Positions 45,798-54,489 of a DNA stretch of 64,000 nt are shown here, piece after piece. The DNA lies in the NCBI GenBank assembly GCA_047975325.1, contig JBKEDF010000057.1, positions 1-64,000 on the forward strand. The letters run 5' to 3'. Position 1 is the first letter of the stretch. Each line of letters opens with the position of its first letter. A model generated the notes under the pieces. The model was not told the origin of the DNA. It was given only the letters and a program-made list of their open reading frames with translations, and searched no databases. Position numbers and translations under genes: made by a program. This DNA is from JBKEDF01 sp047975325 (lineage in GTDB: Bacteria; Pseudomonadota; Alphaproteobacteria; Rhodobacterales; Rhodobacteraceae).

Positions 45798-46695
45798 TTT
45801 TGAAACCTTCCAAACATAAGAGGACGACCCCGGAAGAAGACACCTCCCGGTGGCGGTATGATCGCGTTACCCTTGATTCGATGCAGCAACAAAACAACTA
45901 AAAGTTGAACAGTAACATCGGGCATCTCGAACCGAAGTGCGCTTAACTTAGTTGACGCCGAGGGGAGGCCACAAGAAAGGCGCACCGCTGATCATCGGGT
46001 ATCGGCGGTTTTTTGATCATATGAACAAGGGTATGCGGGAATATGGCGCTCAAGATAAATTATATGCAAATTCTCTGGTCCCGCTTGAAAATTCGCGAGA
46101 ATTAAATTTGGCCAATCTGTATCAAATTGGAGCAATTAGGTTTTTTTGTGTGCACGAAGAATAACAAAAATGCGAAAAGGAACAAAAGAGAGCATATTTT
46201 CCTGTTGTGATCAGCCCCCGCACATATCGGCGAGTCTTCGCTTGTCTACCAGATTCGGCGTTATTGCCCCCACATATGGTGGATTGTTTCCATCCTGACA
46301 CCCGCGAAGAGAAGCGAGAATTCGCTTATTGCAACCGGGGGCCTCACTCGAATCGTGAAGGATGTCCGGTTTTGGGCATGAAGGCCGACGGTGCGTTGTA
46401 CTACTTATTATGGTTGCGCTCTTGTTGTCAAAACACACGTGTCGCGTGCAATCATTGGGGCTGCCAACGCTTCCCCACAGGGATGGTGTCAAGGCTATAT
46501 ACGCTACGGAATTTCATGTTACGGTACCGGGGAAGGAAGACGACATGCGCGATCAATATATTAACCTGCCGAGGTCTGGCGAACTTTTTCCGTCCTATCG
46601 ACATCCTGCCTGCGTATTGGTTGCGCCTGATCCGCTATATGATGTCGAGCCGGACCTGTCTTCCGTCCAATTAAAATCTACAGGGAGAGGCCAAT
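45798..46695. other. Long atypical gap without a supported gene
   Basis: Nearly 900 bp separate the giant surface gene from the SLC13 carrier gene. Base composition is AT-richer than the rest, especially 46020-46210. Frames of 70 codons (45952-46164), 155 codons (46207-46674) and 93 codons on the minus strand (46211-46492) are open, but their products are cysteine-rich, unlike any family I know, and lack good ribosome sites. A CAACT-AAA-AGTTG palindrome lies at 45895-45907 upstream of the surface gene. The stretch may be decayed or recently acquired DNA. Confidence 0.5.
45985..46014 (+). terminator. Rho-independent terminator in the gap
   Basis: CCGCTGAT (45985-45992) pairs with ATCGGCGG (46001-46008) through one G-U pair and an 8-base loop, followed by six T. 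No gene lies upstream on this strand, so the terminator may end a small RNA begun near 45880-45930 or act as a leader attenuator. Confidence 0.65.
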
Positions 46696-48582
46696 ATGGA
46701 GATGATACCGTTTACGACGGAAATGGGCGTTGTACTGGGTTTGCTGGGCTTTACCGTTTTTCTGTTCGTATCGGAAATTGTCCGGGTCGATTTGGCCGCG
46801 ATCCTCGTTCTGGTCCTGATCGGAATCCTCAGCTATCTGCCAGGGCTGGGAAATATCGCTGATGTCAATCAGCTTTTTACCGGTTTTTCCTCCAATGCCG
46901 TAATTTCGATCATCGCGGTGATGATCGTCGGGGCAGGGCTGGACAAGACAGGCATCATGAACAAGGTGGCGGCGGTTATCCTTAAAAAGGGCGGCACGAC
47001 CGAAACGCGTATCATTCCCATTGTTTCAGGCACTGTCGGCATCATTTCGAGCTTTCTGCAAAATGTCGGGGCGGCGGCATTGTTCCTGCCGGTGGTCAGC
47101 CGGATTTCGGCCCGGGCCGCCATCCCGCTTAGCCGTCTTTTGATGCCGATGGGGTTTTGCGCAATCCTCGGCGGCACCATGACAATGGTGGGGTCTTCGC
47201 CCCTGATCCTGCTCAACGATCTGGTTGAAACGGTGAATACCAGCCTTCCGCCGGATGCGCAGATTCCACCTTTCAGCCTGTTTTCCGTTACCCCGATCGG
47301 GGCAGCGCTGGTGCTGACGGGGATCGCCTATTTCCTGCTTCTGGGTCGCTGGGTGCTGCCGGGCCATGCCACCTCGGAAGGGGCTTCGGGTGAGGGACAG
47401 GGAACATCTGCCTATCTGACCCGCGTCTACGGGCTCAAGACCGATGTGTTTGAGGTGATGGTTCCCGAAAATTGCGAATTGGTGGGCCAGACACTGGGTG
47501 ACATCAATAATGAAAACCACCTGCATATCATCTCCACCTATTACAAGGGCAAGGCATCAATGATGCAGGTGCTGCTGGCTGAACTGGCTGCGCCCTGCCG
47601 TCTTGCGGTGATCGGCGATGAGGCGGTGGTCAGGGCCTTTGCCGATAAATACGGTATGAAGATCCTGCCGGAACTGGATATCTTTGGTGAGGAATTTGCC
47701 CCAACAAATGCCGGGATTGCCGAGATTGTAATCCCGCCGGATTCGGATCTGATCGGCAAGAGTGCGAAGGAAATCCTGCTGCGCAAAAGCTATGGGCTCA
47801 GCCTGCTGGCCATTCGGCGGGGCGAGGAGACGATGAGCCTTGTCGAAAGTGAGGATCACGCATCGACCAAGATCGGGCTGGTTCCGTTTCAGCCCGGGGA
47901 CATGCTTGTTACCCATACACGCTGGGAAAACCTGACCCGGCTGAAGGGCGACCGGAACCTCGTGATCGTCACCTCAGACTTCCCGCAGGAAGAGATGCGC
48001 CCGCAGAAGGTCGTACCCGCGCTGATCTTTTTCCTGCTTGCGTTGTCGATGATCCTCTTTACTGACGTGCGGTTGTCGCTTTGCCTGCTGACGGGCGCGG
48101 TGGGAATGCTTCTGACAAGGGTGCTGACCATCGACGAGGCCTATCACGCGGTTGGCTGGAATACGGTTTTCCTGCTTGCCAGCCTCATTCCCCTGGGCCA
48201 GGCAGTGCAATCAACGGGCACGGCCGAATGGATTGCCCAGCAAATCACCCTTGCGCTGGCAGGCTGGCCGATATGGGCGCTGCAAACCGGGGTTGCAATT
48301 CTGGCGACGGCGTTTTCACTGATGATGTCGAATGTCGGTGCAACGGTGCTTCTGGTGCCGCTGGCAGTTTCCATTGCAATGGCATCGGGTGGCAACCCGG
48401 CCGTTTTTGCGCTGACCGTGGCAATTTCCACCTCAAATTCCTTCATCATCCCGACCCATCAGGTCAATGCGCTGATCATGGGGCCGGCAGGGTATAAGGT
48501 CATGGATTTCGTGAAAGCCGGTGGTTTGATGACGATCCTATTCCTTACCGTTTCCATGGTGATGATCAACCTGGTCTTCTGA
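46696..48582 (+). CDS. SLC13/DASS-family carrier with two RCK_C (TrkA-C) domains
   Basis: The 628-residue inner-membrane protein has an N-terminal transport half (SSNAVISIIAVMIVGAGLDKTG, SFLQNVGAAALFLPVV), a cytoplasmic insertion, and a C-terminal half repeating the motif (SLMMSNVGATVLLVPLAVSI). The NVGA(A/T) repeats mark divalent anion:sodium symporter relatives. Between residues 230 and 440 two RCK_C/TrkA-C domains appear (VFEVMVPENCELVGQTLGDI; VIPPDSDLIGKSAKEILL). Cargo may be a di- or sulfonated carboxylate or sulfate. It follows GGGAGAGGCC, and its 3' end overlaps the converging SDR gene by 45 bp. Confidence 0.85.
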   Translation: MEMIPFTTEMGVVLGLLGFTVFLFVSEIVRVDLAAILVLVLIGILSYLPGLGNIADVNQLFTGFSSNAVISIIAVMIVGAGLDKTGIMNKVAAVILKKGGTTETRIIPIVSGTVGIISSFLQNVGAAALFLPVVSRISARAAIPLSRLLMPMGFCAILGGTMTMVGSSPLILLNDLVETVNTSLPPDAQIPPFSLFSVTPIGAALVLTGIAYFLLLGRWVLPGHATSEGASGEGQGTSAYLTRVYGLKTDVFEVMVPENCELVGQTLGDINNENHLHIISTYYKGKASMMQVLLAELAAPCRLAVIGDEAVVRAFADKYGMKILPELDIFGEEFAPTNAGIAEIVIPPDSDLIGKSAKEILLRKSYGLSLLAIRRGEETMSLVESEDHASTKIGLVPFQPGDMLVTHTRWENLTRLKGDRNLVIVTSDFPQEEMRPQKVVPALIFFLLALSMILFTDVRLSLCLLTGAVGMLLTRVLTIDEAYHAVGWNTVFLLASLIPLGQAVQSTGTAEWIAQQITLALAGWPIWALQTGVAILATAFSLMMSNVGATVLLVPLAVSIAMASGGNPAVFALTVAISTSNSFIIPTHQVNALIMGPAGYKVMDFVKAGGLMTILFLTVSMVMINLVF

Positions 48583-49320
48583 TGCTGCGCCGAAATCGCC
48601 AAAGGCCGTCCAGCCGCCATCAACGGGCAGTACTGCCCCGGTAATCGCCGAAGCAGCCCCGGAGGCCAGGAAGACCACAGCTGCGGCGACTTCTTCGGCG
48701 GTGATCAGACGGCCGATCGGGGTTCTGCGGCGAAGGCTGGGAAGGTCCACCCGCCCTGCATCGGACAGTTTGCGCACCAGCGCGGTTTCGACAAAGGCAG
48801 GCGCCACAGCATTGACCCGAACGCCATGGCCCGCCCATTCGCAAGCCATGGAGCGGGTCATTGCCACGATCCCGGCCTTGGCCGCGCCATAGGCGTTACG
48901 TTTGGGCAGGCCGGTCAGCCCGGCGATGGAAGACAGGTTCACGATGGCGCCGTTGCGCCGGGCAACCATGCCCCGGGCGACCTCACGTGACATCAGGAAG
49001 GTTCCTGCCAGGTGCACCTCCAACACCCGGCGGAAGGCTTCCATCGGTTGCTCCAGTGTCGGCAGATGGCTGTCTCCGATACCGGCATTGTTGATTAACG
49101 TGTCAAAGGGCGCAGACTGGGCCATGGCAATTGCATCGGTCTCAACCGTCACGTCACAACCAGCCCCCCGATGGTCGCCCGCACCCAATGAGGCGGCTTG
49201 CGCGGCTGCCTTTTCCCCGTCGAGATCAGCAATGGTGACACGCGCCCCCGCCCTTGCCAGCGCCCGTGCGATTGCAAGGCCGATCCCGTCCGCTCCCCCC
49301 GTGACCAATGCCTCACGCAT
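48538..49320 (-). CDS. Short-chain dehydrogenase/reductase (SDR) 2
   Basis: The 260-residue enzyme is a classical SDR: TGGADGIGLAIARAL (cofactor loop, near residue 7), NNAGIGD, and the catalytic Ser plus YGAAKAG (Tyr-x-x-x-Lys) around 141-156. It oxidises or reduces an alcohol/ketone with NAD(P). The normal SDR ending VLPVDGGWTAFG is followed by about 20 extra residues, because the reading frame runs 45 bp into the end of the converging carrier gene. It is third in a minus-strand operon with a second SDR and a KstD-like flavoprotein. Confidence 0.85.
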   Translation of the reverse strand: MREALVTGGADGIGLAIARALARAGARVTIADLDGEKAAAQAASLGAGDHRGAGCDVTVETDAIAMAQSAPFDTLINNAGIGDSHLPTLEQPMEAFRRVLEVHLAGTFLMSREVARGMVARRNGAIVNLSSIAGLTGLPKRNAYGAAKAGIVAMTRSMACEWAGHGVRVNAVAPAFVETALVRKLSDAGRVDLPSLRRRTPIGRLITAEEVAAAVVFLASGAASAITGAVLPVDGGWTAFGDFGAASEDQVDHHHGNGKE

Positions 49321-50092
49321 AGCCGGGCCTCGGCACCAGTCCCATCAACCCCTGTGACAGGCCGCCATCCACCACGATTTCCTGACCGGTGATATAGGCA
49401 GCACGATCGGACGCAAGGAAAAGCGCCGCCTCCGTCATGTCCTCAACCGACCCGATGCGCCGCAATGGGACCATCGCCTCCCGCTGGACCCTGACCTCCG
49501 GGTCGGCATAGAACCCTGCCGAAAGCGGGGTCATGACCAGCCCCGGGCTTACGCAGTTCGACCGCACCCCGCGCGGGCCCCATTCATAGGCCAGTTGCCG
49601 TGACATCATCACCGTGGCAGCCTTGGAGGCGGAATAGGCGCCGCTATGGGGTTGAGGCTGGCTGGCCGAGATGCTTGCAATATGGATCAGGGCACCGGAT
49701 TGCCGGGCAAGCATGCCCCGTCCGAAGGCCTGTGCGGCGGTCAGATATCCGGTCAGGTTGACCGACAGCATTGCGGACCAGTCATCGGTCTTCAGGGCCT
49801 CCAGCGCGCCCGGCCGCAGGATTGCCGCGCAATTGACCAGAATATCGGCTCCACCTTCGGTATCGATCCGTAAGGCGACGCCGGAAATCTCTTCCGGATT
49901 CGCAAGGTCGCAGGCGAGTGCGATTGCGTTTCCGTCCAGTTCCTCCGCCAGGGGGCCGGTCAGCGTACAGTCACGATCCAGCAGAACAACCCGCGCGCCC
50001 GCCCCGGCAAATCCCCGCGCCAATGCCTGCCCGATCCCGCCGCCTGCACCGGTGATGACTGCCCTACGGCCTTGCAACCCCAGCCAGTTCAT
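49313..50092 (-). CDS. Short-chain dehydrogenase/reductase (SDR) 1
   Basis: This 259-residue classical SDR has TGAGGGIGQALARGFAGAG near residue 15, VNCAAILR (variant of NNAG), Ser in SISASQPQPHSGAYSASKA and the YSASKA Tyr-Lys pair near 155. It ends with the usual EIVVDGGLSQG segment. The start overlaps the flavoprotein stop by 4 bp and its own stop overlaps the next SDR by 8 bp, so the three are translationally coupled. Confidence 0.88.
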   Translation of the reverse strand: MNWLGLQGRRAVITGAGGGIGQALARGFAGAGARVVLLDRDCTLTGPLAEELDGNAIALACDLANPEEISGVALRIDTEGGADILVNCAAILRPGALEALKTDDWSAMLSVNLTGYLTAAQAFGRGMLARQSGALIHIASISASQPQPHSGAYSASKAATVMMSRQLAYEWGPRGVRSNCVSPGLVMTPLSAGFYADPEVRVQREAMVPLRRIGSVEDMTEAALFLASDRAAYITGQEIVVDGGLSQGLMGLVPRPGYA

Positions 50093-51777
50093 GCTGCCGC
50101 CCTCCCGTTGTGGTCCAACCCCGCCAGGTGCCGTCCGGTGATCCAGCCAAAGGTCATGGCCGGGCCAAGCGTGATCCCTGCGCCGGGATAGTTTCCCCCC
50201 ATGATCGAGGCACGATCATTGCCCACCGCAAAAAGGCCCGGGATCGGCGCCCCCTGCCGGTTGAGCACCGCCCCCTCAACCGAAGTTTTCAGCCCGTCAA
50301 AGGTGCCAAGATCCCCCATTTCCAGCCGCACCGCATAGAAAGGCCCGGTTATGAGCGGTGCCACACAGGGATTGGGGTGATGATCAGGATCGGCAAGATA
50401 CCGGTTGAAGGAAGTTTCGCCGCGATGGAAGGTCGGATCCTTCCCTTCGCGTGCGCCTTCATTATAGGCTGCGACCGTTGCCGCCAGTCCCGCAGGATCA
50501 ATACCGCAAGCCTGCGCCAGATCGGCCAATGTGCGGCCCGTCTTCAGATATCCGTTTCGCGTCCAGAGCCAGAGTGGCATCGGGGCGGGCTTGGCATGGC
50601 CAAGCCCGTATTTGCGGACCGCACGATAATCGCAGATCAGCCAAGCGCCACCTTCCCCAGACGCCGCCATCGCTGCACCAACATCATGATAGCTTTCGCT
50701 TTCATTGGTAAAACGCCGCCCATCCGCAAGCACGGCAATCATCCCCGGCTTGTATCGGTCCAGCAAATGCGGAAAGACCCCCTGCCCCGGCACAAGGCTG
50801 ACCGGCATCCAGGCGGCGGGTTCGGGATATTCGGCGTCAAAAACACCGCCTGCCTCCTCTCCCAACCGGATGCCATCGCCGGTATTTCCTTCGGGAACCG
50901 GAGAATGATGATTGCCCCCCGCCTTCAGATGCGCATAGACCCCGGCCCGACGGGCCAGATCCTGGGCATAACCGCCACAGGCCAGAACCACGCCTTTCGA
51001 TGCCGTGATGCGGCGGGGATCCGATCCGCCGACCTCTGCCCCTGTTATCCCGGTCCCCTCCCGCAAGAGACGCAGGGCGGGGGTGTCGGTCAGGATCGGG
51101 ATATCCAGATCAAGGCAGCTCTTGGCAAGGCGGGCCGCCAGGGCATTGCCGCTTGTAACCTGTACCCCACGGCCGTGGCGGAGGACTTCCATCCCATGTG
51201 CGGCCAGTCGTTTCGCGACATAGGCAAAGGACGTTATCGATTTTGTCGCATTGAAGAAATGCTTGATATCGGCATTGGAGGAATTGAACATCATCCCCAT
51301 GAAGGTAATCGTCGAAAGCGGCGGGCGCAGCCGTTTTAGGTCTTTGCCCAGCACACTGGTATCAAAGGGCGCAGCCAGAACCGAACGGCCCAGATCCGCC
51401 CCGCCTTCAACTGTCGGATGATAGTCAGGGTAAAGGGTCGGCACGAATTTCACCGCCGTTTCCGCCTCGAACCAATCCATCATCTGCGGTCCGGCATCCA
51501 GAAAGGCCTTAACCGCATCGGGCTGATAGAAATTACCCGTTTCCGCCTGCATGTAGATACGGGCGGCCTCCTTCGTATCTTCGGGGTTCTGCGTCTTGCC
51601 GTAACGATTTCCCGGGATCCAGAGCACCCCGCCGGAAAAGGCGGTGGTACCACCAAAAACCGGCTCCTTTTCGATCACGATCACGGACAGGCCGCATTTG
51701 CGGGCCGTGATTGCGGTGGCCAGCCCCCCGGCGCCGGAGCCGATGACAAGCACGTCGCAACGATCAAGGCGTTCCAT
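50089..51777 (-). CDS. KstD-like FAD-dependent dehydrogenase 1
   Basis: The 562-residue flavoprotein belongs to the FAD_binding_2/3-ketosteroid dehydrogenase group. The ADP-binding motif VIGSGAGGLATAIT near residue 10 and FGGTTAFSGGVLWIPG near 44 lead, and the FAD-binding tail GNDRASIMGGNYPGAGITLG with GPAMTFGWI ends it. Members introduce ring double bonds in ketosteroids and other cyclic ketones. The start chosen (51777) is the ATG before RLDRCDVLVIG; the longer ORF crosses the divergent araC promoter. A second flavoprotein of the same type lies at 54.5 kb. Confidence 0.85.
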   Translation of the reverse strand: MERLDRCDVLVIGSGAGGLATAITARKCGLSVIVIEKEPVFGGTTAFSGGVLWIPGNRYGKTQNPEDTKEAARIYMQAETGNFYQPDAVKAFLDAGPQMMDWFEAETAVKFVPTLYPDYHPTVEGGADLGRSVLAAPFDTSVLGKDLKRLRPPLSTITFMGMMFNSSNADIKHFFNATKSITSFAYVAKRLAAHGMEVLRHGRGVQVTSGNALAARLAKSCLDLDIPILTDTPALRLLREGTGITGAEVGGSDPRRITASKGVVLACGGYAQDLARRAGVYAHLKAGGNHHSPVPEGNTGDGIRLGEEAGGVFDAEYPEPAAWMPVSLVPGQGVFPHLLDRYKPGMIAVLADGRRFTNESESYHDVGAAMAASGEGGAWLICDYRAVRKYGLGHAKPAPMPLWLWTRNGYLKTGRTLADLAQACGIDPAGLAATVAAYNEGAREGKDPTFHRGETSFNRYLADPDHHPNPCVAPLITGPFYAVRLEMGDLGTFDGLKTSVEGAVLNRQGAPIPGLFAVGNDRASIMGGNYPGAGITLGPAMTFGWITGRHLAGLDHNGRAAA

Positions 51778-51895
51778 TCTTTCCTCCCGTCCTGTTTTCC
51801 CTTTTGTGCTAACCTCCGAAGGGGTGCCCAACCAATGGACGCAGCCACGCATTTGCTGCACAATTCGTAAGGTGAAACCCGGGGGGGAAGATCGG

Positions 51896-52795
51896 ATGGG
51901 CGACGCAATTGCGGGCGGCATTCCGCATTACTATCTTTATGGCGATCAGGAGGCGGATGTCGAAATTGACCTGCTGCACATTGAACGCATCCGGGATCGC
52001 AGTGGCCCGCATGACTGGCGTATCCGACCGCATTCCCATCCCGACCACCTGCAGATCCTGTTGATCCGCGCAGGCGGCGGTATGATCCAGATGGAAGAGG
52101 AGGAACTGACGATCCCCGCCCCCGGGGTGGTGGTTGTTCCTGCCGGGATCGTGCATCAGATTGCCTTCACCCCCGGTACAGATGGTTTTGCCGTAACGGT
52201 CGCGCTTGGTTGCGTGGCCGAAGCCGCCGGAAGCGATGCACGGCTGGAAAGTGTTACCACAAGCGCCGCCGCCTATCCGTTGGAGGGAACGGGGCTCCAT
52301 ATTCCGGCGGTCAATGACACCTTTCATTGGTTGCACCGGGAATTCATCTGGTCCGCCCCGGGGCGGCGCACCGCGATCATTGCGCAATTCATGCGAATAC
52401 TTGTGGTGCTTTTACGGCTGTCGGTTACGCGGGCAGATCATATCCGTACCGCCCCTGACCGTAACTATGATCTTCTGGTTCGTTATCGCGCCTTGCTGGA
52501 AACGCATTTTCGCGATGAACGGGCACTGGGATTCTATGCCGGAAAGCTTGCGGTTACGACTGCAAGATTGAACGCCGCCTGCAAGATCCGCGCCGGGAAA
52601 ACGGCATCGGAGTTGCTTTATGAACGGATCGTGGTGGAGGCAAAACGCTATCTCGTCTATACTGAAAGTACCGTGGCACAGGTGGCGCATTTGACGGGTT
52701 TTGACGATCCGGCTTATTTCAACCGTTTTTTTGCGCAGCGCGTGGGGCTATCTCCCGGCGCTTTCCGCAAACGGACCACCAGGCGGGTGGATTGA
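51896..52795 (+). CDS. AraC-family transcriptional regulator (PobR-like)
   Basis: The 299-residue regulator has an N-terminal cupin-type ligand domain (PHSHPDHLQILLIRAGGG near residue 43) and C-terminal AraC double helix-turn-helix (LAVTTARLNAACKI; STVAQVAHLTGFDDPAYFNR). This layout is common in activators that sense aromatic or cyclic acids. It is divergent from the flavoprotein-SDR operon, which it probably controls. The ATG at 51896 follows GGGGGGGAAG. Confidence 0.87.
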   Translation: MGDAIAGGIPHYYLYGDQEADVEIDLLHIERIRDRSGPHDWRIRPHSHPDHLQILLIRAGGGMIQMEEEELTIPAPGVVVVPAGIVHQIAFTPGTDGFAVTVALGCVAEAAGSDARLESVTTSAAAYPLEGTGLHIPAVNDTFHWLHREFIWSAPGRRTAIIAQFMRILVVLLRLSVTRADHIRTAPDRNYDLLVRYRALLETHFRDERALGFYAGKLAVTTARLNAACKIRAGKTASELLYERIVVEAKRYLVYTESTVAQVAHLTGFDDPAYFNRFFAQRVGLSPGAFRKRTTRRVD

Positions 52796-52883
52796 TTGGC
52801 CTTGATTATCCAGTCTTTGCATCGGCAGGTCCATTTCCCCGGCCTGATCCCTGAACCACATTGATCGAAAAAGGGGGGTGATC

Positions 52884-53447
52884 ATGATCCATGAATGGCG
52901 AAGGTATCGGTTGAAGCCGGGGGCAGCGGTGGAATACCTGACGCTGCTTGCCGACGAGGGGCTGCCTCTGGTGACGCAACATCTGCCCCTGATGGGCTTC
53001 TGGCTGGCAGAAACCGGTGGGCTGAATGTCTTGCATCACCTCTGGTCCTATACCGATTGGGCGGAGCGGGAAACTGCCCGCGCTACCCTGGCCCTGGATA
53101 ATGCCTGGATGAAAGGCTTCATCCCACGTGCCTTTGCCCTGGTTGAGGAACAGCAGAACTGCATCCTGCGGCTTGATCGCGGATCCCGGCGTTTTTCCGC
53201 GGCACTGGATGCACGGCACCGTATTCATACCGCCCGCCCGCCGGGAGCCCCGTTATTCGCGGATCTCTGCGCTGTGCTGATGACCAATGCCGCCCCGGAC
53301 AGTGCGGAGGCCGTGTTTCATCCACTTTCGGGGGAGGATACGGCACCCCTTTCATTGCTGCCACGTTCCGATACCCCTTTGCCCGTGCAGCCCATGACAA
53401 AAGGGACGCATTGCGTGTTACGCCCGCTGGCCTTTTCGCCCCTTTGA
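52884..53447 (+). CDS. NIPSNAP-family dimeric alpha-beta barrel protein
   Basis: The 187-residue protein begins MIHEWRRYRLKPGAAVEYL and has NVLHHLWSYTDWAERE, the marks of NIPSNAP family proteins, which fold as ferredoxin-like barrels. The biochemical role of bacterial members is unknown; they often sit in catabolic clusters. A GGGGGG run precedes the ATG at 52884. It is transcribed with or after the araC-type gene and converges with the epimerase gene. Confidence 0.75.
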   Translation: MIHEWRRYRLKPGAAVEYLTLLADEGLPLVTQHLPLMGFWLAETGGLNVLHHLWSYTDWAERETARATLALDNAWMKGFIPRAFALVEEQQNCILRLDRGSRRFSAALDARHRIHTARPPGAPLFADLCAVLMTNAAPDSAEAVFHPLSGEDTAPLSLLPRSDTPLPVQPMTKGTHCVLRPLAFSPL

Positions 53448-53455
53448 AACCGGGC

Positions 53456-54331
53456 CTACTGCCCGCGCATTTCATCCAGAGACAGCCGGATCCCTTCCTT
53501 GATCGAGGTTGCGGGCTGGGGGCCAAGCCAGGCCGGAACCGGCGAAGAGGTCAGATCGGCGGGAATACGCAGGGGTGGCCCCTCAACCTGAAATTCGTTC
53601 CAGCCGCTCTGGCGCGAAAGTTCGGTCACGAAATCCGCCATCTCACGGGTATCGCCCGCCATAGTCAGAATCGCCGTACCCGGTTCTGTACCCGTTACAC
53701 CAGCCACCAGCATCCGCGCCACATCATCGACATGAACAAATCCGACCCGCCCCGAAAAGCGGATTACCGCGGCCTCGTGACGCAACGCAGCGGCCAGCGC
53801 GATGGATGGCCCCGCCGCAATTCCGCTGCTGATGCCCGGACCATAGACGATATAGGGCCGCAGCCCGAGGCTCGGCACATCATGATCGGCGGCATAGACC
53901 CGGGCAATCCCCTCCACGGCAAGCTTGCTGACGCCGTAAATTGTCATCGGATGCGGATTTTCGGCGCTGTCGGGGCCGAAAACCCCGGCCGTGGACAGAT
54001 AGGCCACCGGCAGGCTGTGGATCCGTGCGGCTTCAAAGACATTCAGCGACCCCTGGACATTCACAGCGATGGCACGGGGCGGGTCCTTGGCGCAATCCAC
54101 TGTCATCAGACCGGCCAGATGGACAATGCCCGCACACCCCTCAGCCGCAGATATGACCGCACCGATATCCCTTGCATCGCCAGCCACGCATTCCAGATCC
54201 GGCCCTTGTTCCGCCCGCTCCAGGGCAGGACCCAGGTCGAAAACCCGGGTGGATATCCCGGCAGCATGCAGTACCTTTGCCACCCGTTTTCCGATAAAGC
54301 CGGTTCCCCCTACAAGCAGGACCCGGCTCAT
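53456..54331 (-). CDS. NAD-dependent epimerase/dehydratase 1
   Basis: The 291-residue protein has VGGTGFIGKRVAKVL at its start and the extended-SDR catalytic pair in YGVSKLAVEG near residue 132. Extended SDRs act on sugar nucleotides or on small 3-hydroxy acids. The protein is shorter than sugar-nucleotide epimerases (over 310), more like small-molecule uronate/hydroxyacid dehydrogenases. It shares its divergent promoter region with the second KstD-like gene. A related protein is encoded at 57.9 kb. Confidence 0.82.
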   Translation of the reverse strand: MSRVLLVGGTGFIGKRVAKVLHAAGISTRVFDLGPALERAEQGPDLECVAGDARDIGAVISAAEGCAGIVHLAGLMTVDCAKDPPRAIAVNVQGSLNVFEAARIHSLPVAYLSTAGVFGPDSAENPHPMTIYGVSKLAVEGIARVYAADHDVPSLGLRPYIVYGPGISSGIAAGPSIALAAALRHEAAVIRFSGRVGFVHVDDVARMLVAGVTGTEPGTAILTMAGDTREMADFVTELSRQSGWNEFQVEGPPLRIPADLTSSPVPAWLGPQPATSIKEGIRLSLDEMRGQ

Positions 54332-54489
54332 TCTGCCATCCCCGGATTATATGACCTGTCTTTTCCGTTCATGATCTTTCTCCCCGATAACTTATCTATT
54401 ATATGGAATATCATTCAAGAATAAAAGATGCTTCCATTTTATATGATCTTGTGGCAGGTTCACACCGATTTCCGGGGAAGGATGCAAAC
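54332..54489. promoter_or_regulatory. AT-rich divergent promoter region
   Basis: The 158 bp between epimerase 1 and the second KstD-like gene include an AT-rich tract (54388-54450) likely holding both promoters. No copy of the TTGACATAC palindrome is visible here. Confidence 0.4.

Noticed and set aside
46207..46674. 155-codon plus-strand frame in the gap
   Set aside because: Cysteine-rich product without a family match, no ribosome site, and another frame overlaps it; listed only within the gap description.
53411..54424. 337-codon open frame on the plus strand
   Set aside because: It covers the epimerase 1 gene in antisense; the minus-strand product has clear Rossmann and catalytic motifs.
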